A stretch of 64,000 nucleotides of DNA, from the NCBI RefSeq assembly GCF_000421185.1, contig NZ_ATWJ01000001.1, positions 1 to 64,000 on the forward strand, given 5' to 3'. A program made the position numbers and the translations under genes. This DNA comes from Ornithinimicrobium pekingense DSM 21552. GTDB lineage: Bacteria; Actinomycetota; Actinomycetes; Actinomycetales; Dermatophilaceae. The notes beneath the pieces are model-generated. The model was not told the DNA's origin, ran no database searches, and saw only the letters and a program-made list of their open reading frames with translations. The first letter of the stretch is position 1; each line of letters opens with the position of its first letter. Below are positions 38,199-48,065 of the stretch, one piece after another.

Positions 38199-38259
38199 GC
38201 CCTACTTCCTGATGGTCTGGCTCGGTGCCTCACGCACCGTGGTGTGCTCGCGGTGGAGG

Positions 38260-38505
38260 TCAGTTCCCGAAGACGAGACCCATCAACCACCGGAAGATCT
38301 GGTCCAGGCCGAACACGTAGCCCATCACCGCGCACACGAACACGAAGACGACCACGGTGTAGGTGATCAGCTCCTGCCGCGTGGGCTGGACAACCTTGCG
38401 CAGCTCGGCCAGGACCTGCTCGACGAAGCTCGCCGGACGGGGCGGCTGACCGGAGCCGGGCTGGCTACGGGCGACACCCTCGGTGTCGTGGGCCGGATTC
38501 GCCAC
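38260..38505 (-). CDS. secE: Protein translocase subunit SecE
   Basis: The 81-residue single-span form has an N-terminal amphipathic stretch ([20 protein letters not shown]) and one membrane segment ([20 protein letters not shown]). It clamps SecY. Start is GTG at 38505 ([10 protein letters not shown]) with GAGGAAGG upstream. Confidence 0.95.
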   Translation of the reverse strand: MANPAHDTEGVARSQPGSGQPPRPASFVEQVLAELRKVVQPTRQELITYTVVVFVFVCAVMGYVFGLDQIFRWLMGLVFGN

Positions 38506-38571
38506 GGGTTGCCTTCCTCGAGCGGGTATGTGGTCACGACCGTCGCGCCGGCGGCGCCGTGGTCGTTCGCG

Positions 38572-38644
38572 CAGGGCATGAGGGACTCGAACCCCCAACC
38601 GCCGGTTTTGGAGACCGGTGCTCTACCAATTGAGCTAATGCCCT
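38572..38644 (-). tRNA. tRNA-Trp (CCA)
   Basis: A 73-nt cloverleaf on the minus strand begins AGGGCATTAGCTCAATTGG. The anticodon arm CCGGT-CTCCAAA-ACCGG gives anticodon CCA, and the acceptor AGGGCAT pairs with ATGCCCT. No CCA end is encoded. tRNA-Trp directly before secE is a common actinobacterial arrangement. Confidence 0.96.
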
Positions 38645-38726
38645 TCACCGGGTGCCCTGTGCCTCTGCTCCGTGCTCCGTCTGCGTTGGGGGCAGGCTTG
38701 CGCACGGTGCGAACACCCGAACAGGC

Positions 38727-38756
38727 AGTCTACGTGAGCCCCGACGCAGGTGCAAA
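38727..38756 (-). promoter_or_regulatory. tRNA-Trp / secE promoter
   Basis: On the minus strand TTTGCA (38751-38756)-N18-TAGACT (38727-38732) lies about 80 bp before the tRNA. Its -35 box almost touches the divergent aspC start, so the two promoters overlap. Confidence 0.6.
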
Positions 38757-38766
38757 GATGGTCCGC

Positions 38767-39981
38767 GTGAGCGACCAGACCCGCACCCGTATCTCCCGGC
38801 GCATCGGCTCCATCGCCGAGTCCGCCACCCTGGCCGTCGACGCGAAGGCCAAGGCGCTGAAGGCCGAGGGGCGCCCGGTCATCGGCTTCGGCGCCGGAGA
38901 GCCCGACTTTCCCACACCCGGGTACATCGTGGAGGCCGCCGTGGCAGCGGCCGCCGACCCGGTCAACCACCGCTACTCCCCCGCCGGCGGGCTGCCGGAC
39001 CTCAAGGCCGCCGTCGTCGCCAAGACGCAGCGCGACTCCGGGTATGCCGTGGAGCCGGCCCAGGTGCTCGTCACCAACGGTGGCAAGCAGGCGGTCTACA
39101 ACACCTTCGCCGCGCTGCTCGACCCCGGTGACGAGGTCATCCTCCCCACGCCCTACTGGACCACCTACCCCGAGGCGATCCGGCTGGCCGGCGGGAGGCC
39201 GGTCGAGGTGTTCGCCGGGGCCGACGCGTCATACCTGGTGACCGTGGACCAGCTCGAGGCGGCACGCACCGACCGCACCAAGGTGCTGCTCTTCTGCTCC
39301 CCCTCCAACCCGACCGGGGCCGTCTACCCGCCGGAGCAGGTCGAGGCGATCGGCCGCTGGGCGCTGGAGCACGGGATCTGGGTGGTGACCGACGAGATCT
39401 ACGAGCACCTGCTCTACGACGGCGCGCAGGCCCCCTCGATGCCGGTCGTGGTCCCCGAGCTCGCCGACACCTGCGTCGTGCTCAACGGGGTGGCCAAGAC
39501 CTATGCGATGACCGGCTGGCGGGTGGGCTGGATGGTCGGCCCCAAGGACGTGATCAAGGCGGCGACGAACCTGCAGAGCCACGCGACCTCCAACGTCGCC
39601 AACGTCTCCCAGCGCGCGGCCGTCGCGGCGCTCAACGGGTCGCTGGACGCCGTCGAGGAGATGCGCACCGCCTTCGACCGGCGCCGCCGCACCATGGTCG
39701 AGATGCTGAACGCGATCGACGGCGTGCGCTGCCCCGTGCCGCAGGGGGCCTTCTACGCCTACCCCTCGGTCGAGGGCGTCCTCGGCAAGGAGATCCGTGG
39801 CCGCCGGCCGCAGACCTCCGCCGAGCTGGCCGCGCTCATCCTGGACGAGGTCGAGGTGGCGGTGGTGCCGGGCGAGGCGTTCGGCCCCAGCGGTTACCTG
39901 CGGCTGTCCTACGCCCTGGGCGACGACAACCTGACGGAGGGCGTGGGCCGCATCCAGTCGCTCCTGGGTGAGGCCCGCTGA
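38767..39981 (+). CDS. Aspartate aminotransferase family, class I/II PLP enzyme
   Basis: The 404-residue protein has the class I aminotransferase layout: [45 protein letters not shown] and the PLP lysine K244 in [13 protein letters not shown]. It probably transaminates aspartate or related amino acids; this type (aspC/aatA) precedes tRNA-Trp-secE in many Actinobacteria. I prefer GTG 38767 ([12 protein letters not shown]), since an AAAGAT box seven bases upstream suggests a leaderless start; an ATG at 38758 would add three residues. Confidence 0.88.
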   Translation: MSDQTRTRISRRIGSIAESATLAVDAKAKALKAEGRPVIGFGAGEPDFPTPGYIVEAAVAAAADPVNHRYSPAGGLPDLKAAVVAKTQRDSGYAVEPAQVLVTNGGKQAVYNTFAALLDPGDEVILPTPYWTTYPEAIRLAGGRPVEVFAGADASYLVTVDQLEAARTDRTKVLLFCSPSNPTGAVYPPEQVEAIGRWALEHGIWVVTDEIYEHLLYDGAQAPSMPVVVPELADTCVVLNGVAKTYAMTGWRVGWMVGPKDVIKAATNLQSHATSNVANVSQRAAVAALNGSLDAVEEMRTAFDRRRRTMVEMLNAIDGVRCPVPQGAFYAYPSVEGVLGKEIRGRRPQTSAELAALILDEVEVAVVPGEAFGPSGYLRLSYALGDDNLTEGVGRIQSLLGEAR

Positions 39982-40003
39982 GCCGAGACCGACACGACGC
40001 AGT

Positions 40004-40051
40004 GAAAGTCGCCCGGTGCAGGGGAAGCTTCCCCCGCACCGGGCGACTTTC
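40004..40051. terminator. Bidirectional terminator between aspartate aminotransferase and argG (palindrome copy 2)
   Basis: GAAAGTCGCCCGGTGC (40004-40019) pairs with GCACCGGGCGACTTTC (40036-40051) and the core is GGGGAAGCTTCCCC (40021-40034). A-rich and T-rich ends suit termination in both directions between convergent genes. Confidence 0.88.
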
Positions 40052-40074
40052 GTCGTCACCGGCTCCGGTGGAGG

Positions 40075-41570
<1,496 letters not shown>

Positions 41571-41603
41571 GCAGTTCAGAGAGGTGTCGGTGATCGCGTG
41601 CCG

Positions 41604-42314
41604 CTACTCGTCGCCCTTGAGCTGGAAGCGCTGCAGCCGCCAGCCGGCGGCACCGACCCCGACGACCAGCACGACGACGGCCGCGACGACGGCATACCCC
41701 AGGCCCAGGTCGGCCACCGGCAGGTCGATGTCGGCGACCGGCTCGGTGAGCCGCTGCGTGAAGGACTGGACCGAGACGTAGCGGATGCCGGTCAGCAGCG
41801 AGCCCATCGCCCGCTCCAGGATCAGCGCGTAGACCAGGCCGGCGATCATCCCGTGGCGGGTGGCGGCGGACATGAGCGTGAACAGCGCGGTGTAGAGCAC
41901 GGCCCCGATCGCCCCGGCCGCCGCGGAGCCGAGCACCCAGCGGCTGCTCACCCCGCCGGCCAGGGCCGCCCCGGCCAGGCCACCCGAGCTCAGGACGACC
42001 GACACCCCGGCGGCCGTGAGCCACTTGGAGGCGGCCACGACATACCGGGAGACGGGGGTCGACAACAGGTAGACCACGGATCCGTCGTCGATCTCCGGGC
42101 CGAGCACACCGTTGGCGGCGAGCAGCGCGACCAGCGGCACGACGACCGCCAGGCCGACCTCGACGAGGATGAGCCGCGCGCTGACCGGCTCGCCGGTGAG
42201 CATCCGCACGACGGCGGCGAGCAGCACCAGCAGCGCGGGGAGGGCGACGAGGACCAGGCCGCGGCGCTGGCCGACGAGGCCGCGCAGGGCCAGACGGCTG
42301 ATGGTGGGGTTCAT
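41604..42314 (-). CDS. ABC-2 type transporter permease
   Basis: The 236-residue protein has about six hydrophobic segments (LVLVALPALLVLLAAVV, LAVVVPLVALLAANGVLG, and a final YAVVAAVVVLVVGVGAA). The motif GPEIDDGSVVYLLSTPVSR is typical of ABC-2 permeases of the NatB/YhaP group. It is the last gene of a four-gene operon and overlaps its ATPase by four bases. Substrate unknown; export of a lipid, peptide or drug is the usual role. Confidence 0.85.
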   Translation of the reverse strand: MNPTISRLALRGLVGQRRGLVLVALPALLVLLAAVVRMLTGEPVSARLILVEVGLAVVVPLVALLAANGVLGPEIDDGSVVYLLSTPVSRYVVAASKWLTAAGVSVVLSSGGLAGAALAGGVSSRWVLGSAAAGAIGAVLYTALFTLMSAATRHGMIAGLVYALILERAMGSLLTGIRYVSVQSFTQRLTEPVADIDLPVADLGLGYAVVAAVVVLVVGVGAAGWRLQRFQLKGDE

Positions 42315-43234
42315 GACTGCACCAGGTAGGTGAAGACCGACTCGAGCGACTCGTCGGTGGGGGTGAGCTCACGGACGGTGATGCCGGCCCCGCGTGCGAG
42401 CGTGGGCAGGGCGCGGGCGAAGGCTCCCATGTCGGTGACCTCGACGTGCACCTCACTGCCGCCGGCCGGTGCCTGCAGGCTGACCCCGCGCACGCTGGGC
42501 TGGCCCATGAGGGCGGCGGCCAGGCGACGGTCGTCGCTGCTGCGCACCGTGTAGTGGGTGGGCCGGTCGGTCATCAGCCGGCGGATCGCGCCGAAGTCGC
42601 CGCTGGCCGCGTGCCGCCCGGAGACGACGACCTCGACGTGCCGGGCGATGTGCTCGACCTCCTCGAGGATGTGGCTGGAGAAGAGCACGGTGCGGCCCTG
42701 CTCCCCCATCCGGGTCAGCAGGTCCATCAGGTGCATCCGCTGCCGCGGGTCGACCCCGTTGAACGGCTCGTCGAGCAGCAGCACCTCCGGCTCGTGCACC
42801 AGCGCGCTGGCCAGCTTGGCACGCTGGCGCATCCCCTTGGAGTAGGTGCTGATGGCCCGGTCCGCGGCCTCGACGAGGTCGACCTCCTCGAGCGCGCGCT
42901 GGGTGGCAGCCCGGGGGTCGCGCAGCTTGTGCAGCTCGGCGTTGGCCTGCACGAACTGACGTCCGGTCAGGTAGGCGAAGCTGACCTCCCGCTCGGGGAC
43001 GAGCCCCAGGCGGGAGTAGGTCGCCACGTTGCTCCACACGTCCTCCCCGTCGAGCCGGACGGTGCCGGCGGAGGGTGCGAGGAAGCCGGACATCATCGAG
43101 ATGAGCGTCGACTTGCCGGCACCGTTGGGACCGAGGAGGCCGGTGACACCGGGGCCGATGGTCATCGTGACGTCGTTGACGGCGACGACGTTGCCGTACC
43201 AGCGGCTGACGCGGTCGAGGACGAGCTCGGTCAT
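42311..43234 (-). CDS. ABC-2 type transporter ATP-binding protein
   Basis: The 307-residue ATPase has Walker A GPNGAGKST (about 35-43), signature YSKGMRQRAKLA, Walker B VLLLDEPFNGVDP and switch His in SSHILEE. A ~75-residue C-terminal domain follows, as in the DrrA/CcmA-like subgroup. It pairs with the permease at 41604-42314. All genes of the operon overlap by ATGA. Confidence 0.92.
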   Translation of the reverse strand: MTELVLDRVSRWYGNVVAVNDVTMTIGPGVTGLLGPNGAGKSTLISMMSGFLAPSAGTVRLDGEDVWSNVATYSRLGLVPEREVSFAYLTGRQFVQANAELHKLRDPRAATQRALEEVDLVEAADRAISTYSKGMRQRAKLASALVHEPEVLLLDEPFNGVDPRQRMHLMDLLTRMGEQGRTVLFSSHILEEVEHIARHVEVVVSGRHAASGDFGAIRRLMTDRPTHYTVRSSDDRRLAAALMGQPSVRGVSLQAPAGGSEVHVEVTDMGAFARALPTLARGAGITVRELTPTDESLESVFTYLVQS

Positions 43235-44118
43235 CGTGACCCCTTGCCCCGGTAGCGGCGGACGAGCAGGAGCAGCCCGACGGCGGCTGCGGTCAGCGCG
43301 ACGAGCAGCATGCCGGCGGCGGTCGCCGCGTCGTCCGGCGGAGCCTCGAAGGAGGTGGTGGCCTCACCCAGGCCGTGCTGGACGGCGTCGACGAGCACGA
43401 AGGGCGAGAGCAGTCCCAGCCAGGTGGCGGCGGTCTCCTGGCCCTGCTCGTTGCCGACCTCCTGCAGCACCGCGGTGACGCCGAGGCCGAAGAGCAGGAC
43501 CACGATCGACCCGCCGATCGCCAGCCCGCGGCGCGTCGTGAGGCTGGACACGACGGCTCCGACGGTGGCGAGCAGGACCGCGAGCAGGACGGCGCCGCCC
43601 ATCGCCACCAGCCAGCGCGGCAGCTCCTCGCCCACGTCCGTGCCGGCCGCGAGACCACCGACGAACATGATGACCAGCGGGGTGACGACGAAGGCGAGGA
43701 TGGCCGCCACCAGCGAGGCCCAGCGCACGAGCGCGAAGGTGGCCGGGCCGAGCGGCCGGGCGAGGTAGAGGCTGATGACGCCCGAGCGAAGGTCGCGGGT
43801 GAACAGCACGGGCGCCTGCGCGGCGACGAACATGATGACGAACAGCGATGTCACCTGCTGGTAGCCCGCATAGTTGAGCAGCTCCGAGTCCAGCCCGAGG
43901 AAGCTGATGATGCCCACGAAGACGATGGCCGGCACGAGCGCCATGACCAGCAGGGCGAAGGGCAGCACCTTGGCCTTGCCCGACCTGCCGAAGCCGAAGG
44001 TGGACAGGGCACCGTGCCGCAGCAGGCCGGTGATGATGCCCCACCTGCTCACCCGGGGCCCGCGGTAGGGGCGGTAGCCGATGTCGTGGATGACACCGGC
44101 GCGGTCCTCGGTGGTCAT
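43231..44118 (-). CDS. ABC-2 type transporter permease
   Basis: The 295-residue permease begins with a cytoplasmic segment containing DIGYRPYRGPRVSRW, a motif I recognise from a family of actinobacterial ABC permeases, then about six membrane segments. It precedes the second ATPase/permease pair and follows 44115-45092 in the operon. Substrate unknown. Confidence 0.83.
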   Translation of the reverse strand: MTTEDRAGVIHDIGYRPYRGPRVSRWGIITGLLRHGALSTFGFGRSGKAKVLPFALLVMALVPAIVFVGIISFLGLDSELLNYAGYQQVTSLFVIMFVAAQAPVLFTRDLRSGVISLYLARPLGPATFALVRWASLVAAILAFVVTPLVIMFVGGLAAGTDVGEELPRWLVAMGGAVLLAVLLATVGAVVSSLTTRRGLAIGGSIVVLLFGLGVTAVLQEVGNEQGQETAATWLGLLSPFVLVDAVQHGLGEATTSFEAPPDDAATAAGMLLVALTAAAVGLLLLVRRYRGKGSR

Positions 44119-45092
44119 CGGGCTGCCTCCTCGCGGAAGACGTCCTCGAGCCGGCCGGTCTGCGGCTGCACCCGGACCAGGCCCAGGCCCAGGTCGGCCG
44201 CGGTGTCGCGCACGAGGTCCCGCAGGGCGTCGTGCACGGCGGCCGCCTGCTCCTCGGGTATGCCGTCGCGGCGGTCGGGGTCGATCTCGATCAGCGCCCC
44301 CCGGGCCCGGCAGCTCACACCGCGGGCGGCGAGCGCCTCGCCCATGCGGGCCTGTGCCGGCGTGCCGTCCGGCGCCGCGTCGCCGATGACCTCGACGAGG
44401 ACCACCCCCGTGTCGCCCAGGAAGGACTGGGTCGCCTCGGAGCGGAGCAGGTGGCCGGAGTCCAGGACGACGACGTGGTCGCTGATGCGCTCCAGCTCGC
44501 CGAGCAGGTGGGAGGTGACGAGCACGGGGATCCCGAAGTCGTGGCCGATCCTGCGCACCAGCGCCAGCATGTCGTCACGCGCCGCAGGGTCGAGACCGTT
44601 GGTGGGCTCGTCGAGCATGATCAGCGCAGGGTCGTGCACCAGCGCCTGGGCGAGCTTGGCGCGCTGCTTCATCCCGGTCGAGTAGCCGCCCATGAGCCGG
44701 TAGCGCTCCTCGGCCAGCCCCACGTGGCGCAGGACGTCTGCGGCGCGCTCGCGGGCGGCCGCCGCAGGCAGGCCGGAGACCTGCCCCATGTGCACCACGA
44801 AGTCGATCGCGCGCATGTCCGGCGGCAGGCAGTCGTGCTCGGGCATGTAGCCGACCGCGGTGCGGATCGCCTCACCCTCGGTGCGGATGTCGTGCCCCAG
44901 GACACGTGCGTCGCCGGAGGTCGGGCTGAGCAGCCCCAGCAGGATTTTGATGAGGGTGGACTTGCCGGCACCGTTCGCACCGACGAGCCCGGTCACCCCC
45001 GCGTCGACGTCGATGGTGAGGCCGTCGAGGGCGGCGACGCCGCTGCTGCTGCCGTAGCGTTTCGTCAGCGCCTCTGTCTGGATCACCCCCAT
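44115..45092 (-). CDS. ABC-2 type transporter ATP-binding protein
   Basis: The 325-residue ATPase has Walker A GANGAGKST, signature YSTGMKQRAKLA, Walker B LIMLDEPTNGLDP and TSHLLGE, plus a C-terminal ~100-residue extension. It heads the operon; TAGGGT lies eight bases before its ATG (45101-45106), so the operon mRNA is probably nearly leaderless. Two similar ATPase/permease pairs in tandem suggest duplication. Confidence 0.92.
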   Translation of the reverse strand: MGVIQTEALTKRYGSSSGVAALDGLTIDVDAGVTGLVGANGAGKSTLIKILLGLLSPTSGDARVLGHDIRTEGEAIRTAVGYMPEHDCLPPDMRAIDFVVHMGQVSGLPAAAARERAADVLRHVGLAEERYRLMGGYSTGMKQRAKLAQALVHDPALIMLDEPTNGLDPAARDDMLALVRRIGHDFGIPVLVTSHLLGELERISDHVVVLDSGHLLRSEATQSFLGDTGVVLVEVIGDAAPDGTPAQARMGEALAARGVSCRARGALIEIDPDRRDGIPEEQAAAVHDALRDLVRDTAADLGLGLVRVQPQTGRLEDVFREEAAR

Positions 45093-45189
45093 GACCGATC
45101 ACCCTAGTGAGCGGTGCTGGGCTTTGGCTGGGGTGCAGGCCCCCGTGTCGCGCGGGGGTCAGCCGGCGCGGGATATACATGGAGGCACC

Positions 45190-46314
45190 ATGACCGCCCC
45201 CTCCTCACCCGCCTCCAACGTGACCGGTCGTGCCCTGCACACGCTGCCGAAGGCCCACCTGCACCTGCACTTCACCGGCTCCATGCGCATCACGACGCTG
45301 CGTGAGCTCGCGGACAAGCATGGCCTGCGGCTGCCCCCCGCCCTGACGACGCAGTGGCCGCCCGAGCTGAGTGCCCGGGACGAGCGGGGCTGGTTCCGGT
45401 TCCAGCGACTCTACGACGCGGCACGGGCCTGCGTGCGGGACGAGGCGGACATGCGACGGATCGTGCGGGAGGCCGCCGAGGACGACGCGGCGGAGGGGTC
45501 TCGCTGGCTCGAGATCCAGGTCGACCCGACCTCATACGCCCCGTTCGTGGGCGGCATCACGCCCGCGATCGAGATCGTGCTCGACGAGGCCCGCGCCGCG
45601 AGCGCCGACACGGGCACCCAGGTGGCCGTGGTCGTCGCCGCGAGCCGGATGCGCCATCCGCTGGACGCGCGGACCCTGGCCCGGCTCGCCGCCCGGCACG
45701 CCGGCGTCGGGGCGGGGTCGGTGGTGGGGTTCGGTCTGAGCAACGACGAGCGCCGAGGCATGACCGAGGACTTCGCGGCCGCCTTCCGGATCGCCCGGCG
45801 GGCCGGTCTGGCGAGCGTCCCCCACGCCGGTGAGCTCCTGGGCGCCGACCACGTCGAGGTCGCCCTCGAGCACCTCGCCCCCGACCGGTTGGGACACGGC
45901 GTGCGGTCGGTGGAGGACCCAGAGGTCCTGCGCCGGGTGGTCGAGGAGCAGGTCGTCCTGGAGGTCTGCCCGACCAGCAACGTCGCGCTGGGCGTCTACG
46001 GCTCCGCGGCCGAGGTGCCGCTGCCCCGCCTGCTCGCCGCGGGTGCCCTGGTGGCCCTCGGCGCCGACGACCCGTTGCTCTTCGGCAGCCGCCTCGTCGA
46101 CCAGTACTCCCTCGCACGTGAGGCCCACGGTCTCGACGACGCCGCGCTCGCCCAGCTGGCCCGCGGCTCGATCGAAGGATCCCAGGCACCGCCCGACGTG
46201 CGGGCGCGGCTGCTGCAGGGCGTCGATGAGTGGCTCGGGGAGCCCCAGCGCGCCATGACCGTCGACCGTTCCGCGGTCAGCGGGGCGGTGTGCTCGGCCC
46301 GGGACGCCGTCTAG
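45190..46314 (+). CDS. Adenosine deaminase family protein
   Basis: The 374-residue amidohydrolase carries the adenosine deaminase motifs: zinc histidines in HLHLHFTGSM (H25 and H27), HAGELLG, DRLGHGVR, CPTSNVALG and the Asp pair in GADDPLLFGS. The HFTG in place of the usual HLDG, and SMRITTL, mark a subfamily frequent in Actinobacteria; activity on adenosine or another purine is expected. GGAGG precedes the ATG, and TATACA (45173-45178) is a -10 candidate. Confidence 0.88.
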   Translation: MTAPSSPASNVTGRALHTLPKAHLHLHFTGSMRITTLRELADKHGLRLPPALTTQWPPELSARDERGWFRFQRLYDAARACVRDEADMRRIVREAAEDDAAEGSRWLEIQVDPTSYAPFVGGITPAIEIVLDEARAASADTGTQVAVVVAASRMRHPLDARTLARLAARHAGVGAGSVVGFGLSNDERRGMTEDFAAAFRIARRAGLASVPHAGELLGADHVEVALEHLAPDRLGHGVRSVEDPEVLRRVVEEQVVLEVCPTSNVALGVYGSAAEVPLPRLLAAGALVALGADDPLLFGSRLVDQYSLAREAHGLDDAALAQLARGSIEGSQAPPDVRARLLQGVDEWLGEPQRAMTVDRSAVSGAVCSARDAV

Positions 46315-46336
46315 GGCGGGGATACACGCGCCTCAC

Positions 46337-46485
46337 GTGACATTGGTGCACCACCTGCACCAAAGGGTCGGCTGGTGCACCACCTGCACCAAAGGGTCGG
46401 CTGGTGCACCACCTGCATCAAAGGGTCGGCTGGTGCACCCTGTGTGCCACGGGGTCGGTTGGTGTACGGAGCACGCCAATGTCAC
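46337..46485. repeat. 29-bp tandem repeat array flanked by inverted repeats
   Basis: Three near-identical 29-base units start at 46344, 46373 and 46402 (TGGTGCACCACCTGCACC then AAAGGGTCGGC; only one C-to-T change in unit 3). A degenerate fourth unit starts at 46431 and a partial fifth at 46460. Each unit has the dyad GGTGCA-N5-TGCACC. GTGACATTGG (46337-46346) and CCAATGTCAC (46476-46485) are perfect inverted repeats at the ends. Copies decay toward the downstream gene. Confidence 0.9.
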
Positions 46486-46514
46486 CTGTAGCCGTCCACA
46501 CGTCCCCTCGGACT

Positions 46515-46535
46515 CACGGCTTGTCCACAGCCGTG
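46515..46535. promoter_or_regulatory. DnaA-box-like word inside a dyad
   Basis: TTGTCCACA (46521-46529) matches the high-GC actinobacterial DnaA box exactly and is embedded in CACGGCT-N7-AGCCGTG (46515-46535). A one-end match, CCGTCCACAC, lies at about 46491-46500. They stand between the tandem repeats and the XRE gene. Whether DnaA binds is untested. Nothing else coding is visible in 46315-46580. Confidence 0.5.
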
Positions 46536-46580
46536 CTGCCAGCCGTGGCACCGAGCCGCACCGCCCCGGATGCTCGGCGG

Positions 46581-47066
46581 ATGGGAAAGAGGAGCGGCCT
46601 AGCGGGGGCGCGGCGAGATGTCGGGCTGGCCCTACGAGCACACCGACGGGAACGCGGGGAGAGCCAGCGGGCGTACGCCCGCAAGCGGCGGCTGAGCAGA
46701 GATGTCCTTGTCCGGGCCGAGGTGGATGCCGGCGGGCTGCGTCTCGACGCTGTGATGCAGCTCCTGGAGGGGACAGGGTTCGGGCTCGCCGTTGTCCGCA
46801 CCGACCAAGCACCACCTGCGATCGGGTGGGACCTCACGGACCTGGAGGCGCGGACCCGTCGCGGCAGCCGTTTCCCGGCCCACCGCCAGGTGCGCCGGAG
46901 CGTCCGGGGACCGCTGTGGTGGCACTACCACGAGGTCCTGGGCGGTAGGGGGCTCGGCCCGCAACCGGCGTGGACCGCCGAGGGGTTCATCCCGCCGGAG
47001 GGCACGCGCTACGGCAAGGAGCCACGACCCTACGAGGAGGGCGAGGGGCCGCGCTGGCCCTACTAG
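46581..47066 (+). CDS. Small XRE-like helix-turn-helix protein
   Basis: The 161-residue protein has an N-terminal HTH-like region (RRDVGLALRAHRRERGESQR to about residue 60) and a C-terminal tail rich in Arg, Gly, Pro, Tyr (GPLWWHYHEVLGG, PPEGTRYGKEPRPY) that I cannot assign. The ATG at 46581 is chosen because codons further upstream run into the tandem repeats. It is likely a DNA-binding regulator and the array just upstream is its natural candidate target. Confidence 0.7.
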   Translation: MGKRSGLAGARRDVGLALRAHRRERGESQRAYARKRRLSRDVLVRAEVDAGGLRLDAVMQLLEGTGFGLAVVRTDQAPPAIGWDLTDLEARTRRGSRFPAHRQVRRSVRGPLWWHYHEVLGGRGLGPQPAWTAEGFIPPEGTRYGKEPRPYEEGEGPRWPY

Positions 47067-47074
47067 GACCTGGG

Positions 47075-47089
47075 GGCCCGATTCGGGCC
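47075..47089. terminator. Short hairpin between convergent genes
   Basis: GGCCCG-ATT-CGGGCC lies 8 bp after the XRE gene and 20 bp before the lipoprotein gene's end. Confidence 0.5.
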
Positions 47090-47108
47090 ATGCGGCTCGT
47101 CCCGGAGG

Positions 47109-48026
47109 TCAGTCCCCGGCCAGCGGTCGCAGCGCCGCGGTGATGGTCACGTCCTGCGGGTCGAGCCACGGCGCGACCGTCTCCAGCACCGCGTCGACGG
47201 TGGCACGGTCGGTGACGACCACCTCCACCTCGAGCCGGCCGGAGACCCCGCCTGCCCCTGCGGAGAGCAGGCGCAGCTCCGCGAAGCGGTCGCTGAGCGC
47301 TTCCTGGGCGGCGCGCATCGCGGCCTGGGTCGGCAGGTCCAGCTGCTCGACGCACAGGCCGCCCTTCCAGACCGTCCGCAGCTGGGCGAACGCCGCCTCC
47401 GGGTCGGAGGTGACCACCACGTTGAACAGGCTCGAGCCGTCGGACACCCAGGAGGTCACGTAGCCGTCCAGCCCGTCGAGGGCGACCGCCACGCGCTCCT
47501 GCGCGCCGAGGTCCCCGGACGCCGACCGGTCGCCGTCGATATAGGGGTCCTCGCAGAGCTGCTCGAACGAGACGTCGCCGGGACTGGGCACGGCATACCC
47601 CTCGGGCGGGTCGGCCGAGACGGGCCGAGAGAGGGTGAAGGAGCCCTGGTCGCCTCCCCCGCCGGGGTCGTAGGTACCGACGGCCCACCACGCCGTGTCG
47701 GTCCAGGTGACGCCACCCGAGCGCTGCGGCGCCACGTCGTCCCAGGAGAAGTCGCCCTCGAGCACCGGCCCGCCGCACTGCGGCGGGAGGGACTCCGCGA
47801 CGCCACCGACGCAGATCTCCACCGGCCGGTCCGGCGCCGACTGCATCAGCAGACCGTGGGCCACGAGCTTCTCGCCCGGCTCGACCACGACCGGGCCGTC
47901 AACGTGGTCCGACGAGCCCTGCGACGGCCCGGCTCCCGGCGGATTCGCCGTCGTCGCCCCGCATCCGGAGACAGCCAGCAGTGCGCCGACGAGAGCGGCG
48001 TGCCAGGCGCGAGTGCTGAGCCTCAT
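47109..48026 (-). CDS. Putative lipoprotein of unknown function
   Basis: The 305-residue protein has a lipoprotein signal: basic MRLSTRAWHA, hydrophobic ALVGALLAVS and lipobox VSGC with Cys at residue 22. The rest is Gly/Asp/Pro-rich with two paired cysteines visible (EICVGG...PPQCGG) and LCEDPYIDGD; I recognise no domain. It should be anchored outside the membrane. The neighbouring murB gene is on the same strand 39 bp further on. Confidence 0.72.
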   Translation of the reverse strand: MRLSTRAWHAALVGALLAVSGCGATTANPPGAGPSQGSSDHVDGPVVVEPGEKLVAHGLLMQSAPDRPVEICVGGVAESLPPQCGGPVLEGDFSWDDVAPQRSGGVTWTDTAWWAVGTYDPGGGGDQGSFTLSRPVSADPPEGYAVPSPGDVSFEQLCEDPYIDGDRSASGDLGAQERVAVALDGLDGYVTSWVSDGSSLFNVVVTSDPEAAFAQLRTVWKGGLCVEQLDLPTQAAMRAAQEALSDRFAELRLLSAGAGGVSGRLEVEVVVTDRATVDAVLETVAPWLDPQDVTITAALRPLAGD

Positions 48027-48065
48027 GCCGAGATGACGCGCCGGGGGTGTGGAGGGTTCCGCCGC

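Noticed and set aside
46344-46459. CRISPR array, because the unit length is 29 bases
   Set aside because: Units abut with no spacers and no cas genes are present; it is a simple tandem repeat.
46337-46485. Miniature transposable element based on the terminal inverted repeats
   Set aside because: No target-site duplication is visible and the right end grades into diverged repeats; kept only as an open possibility.
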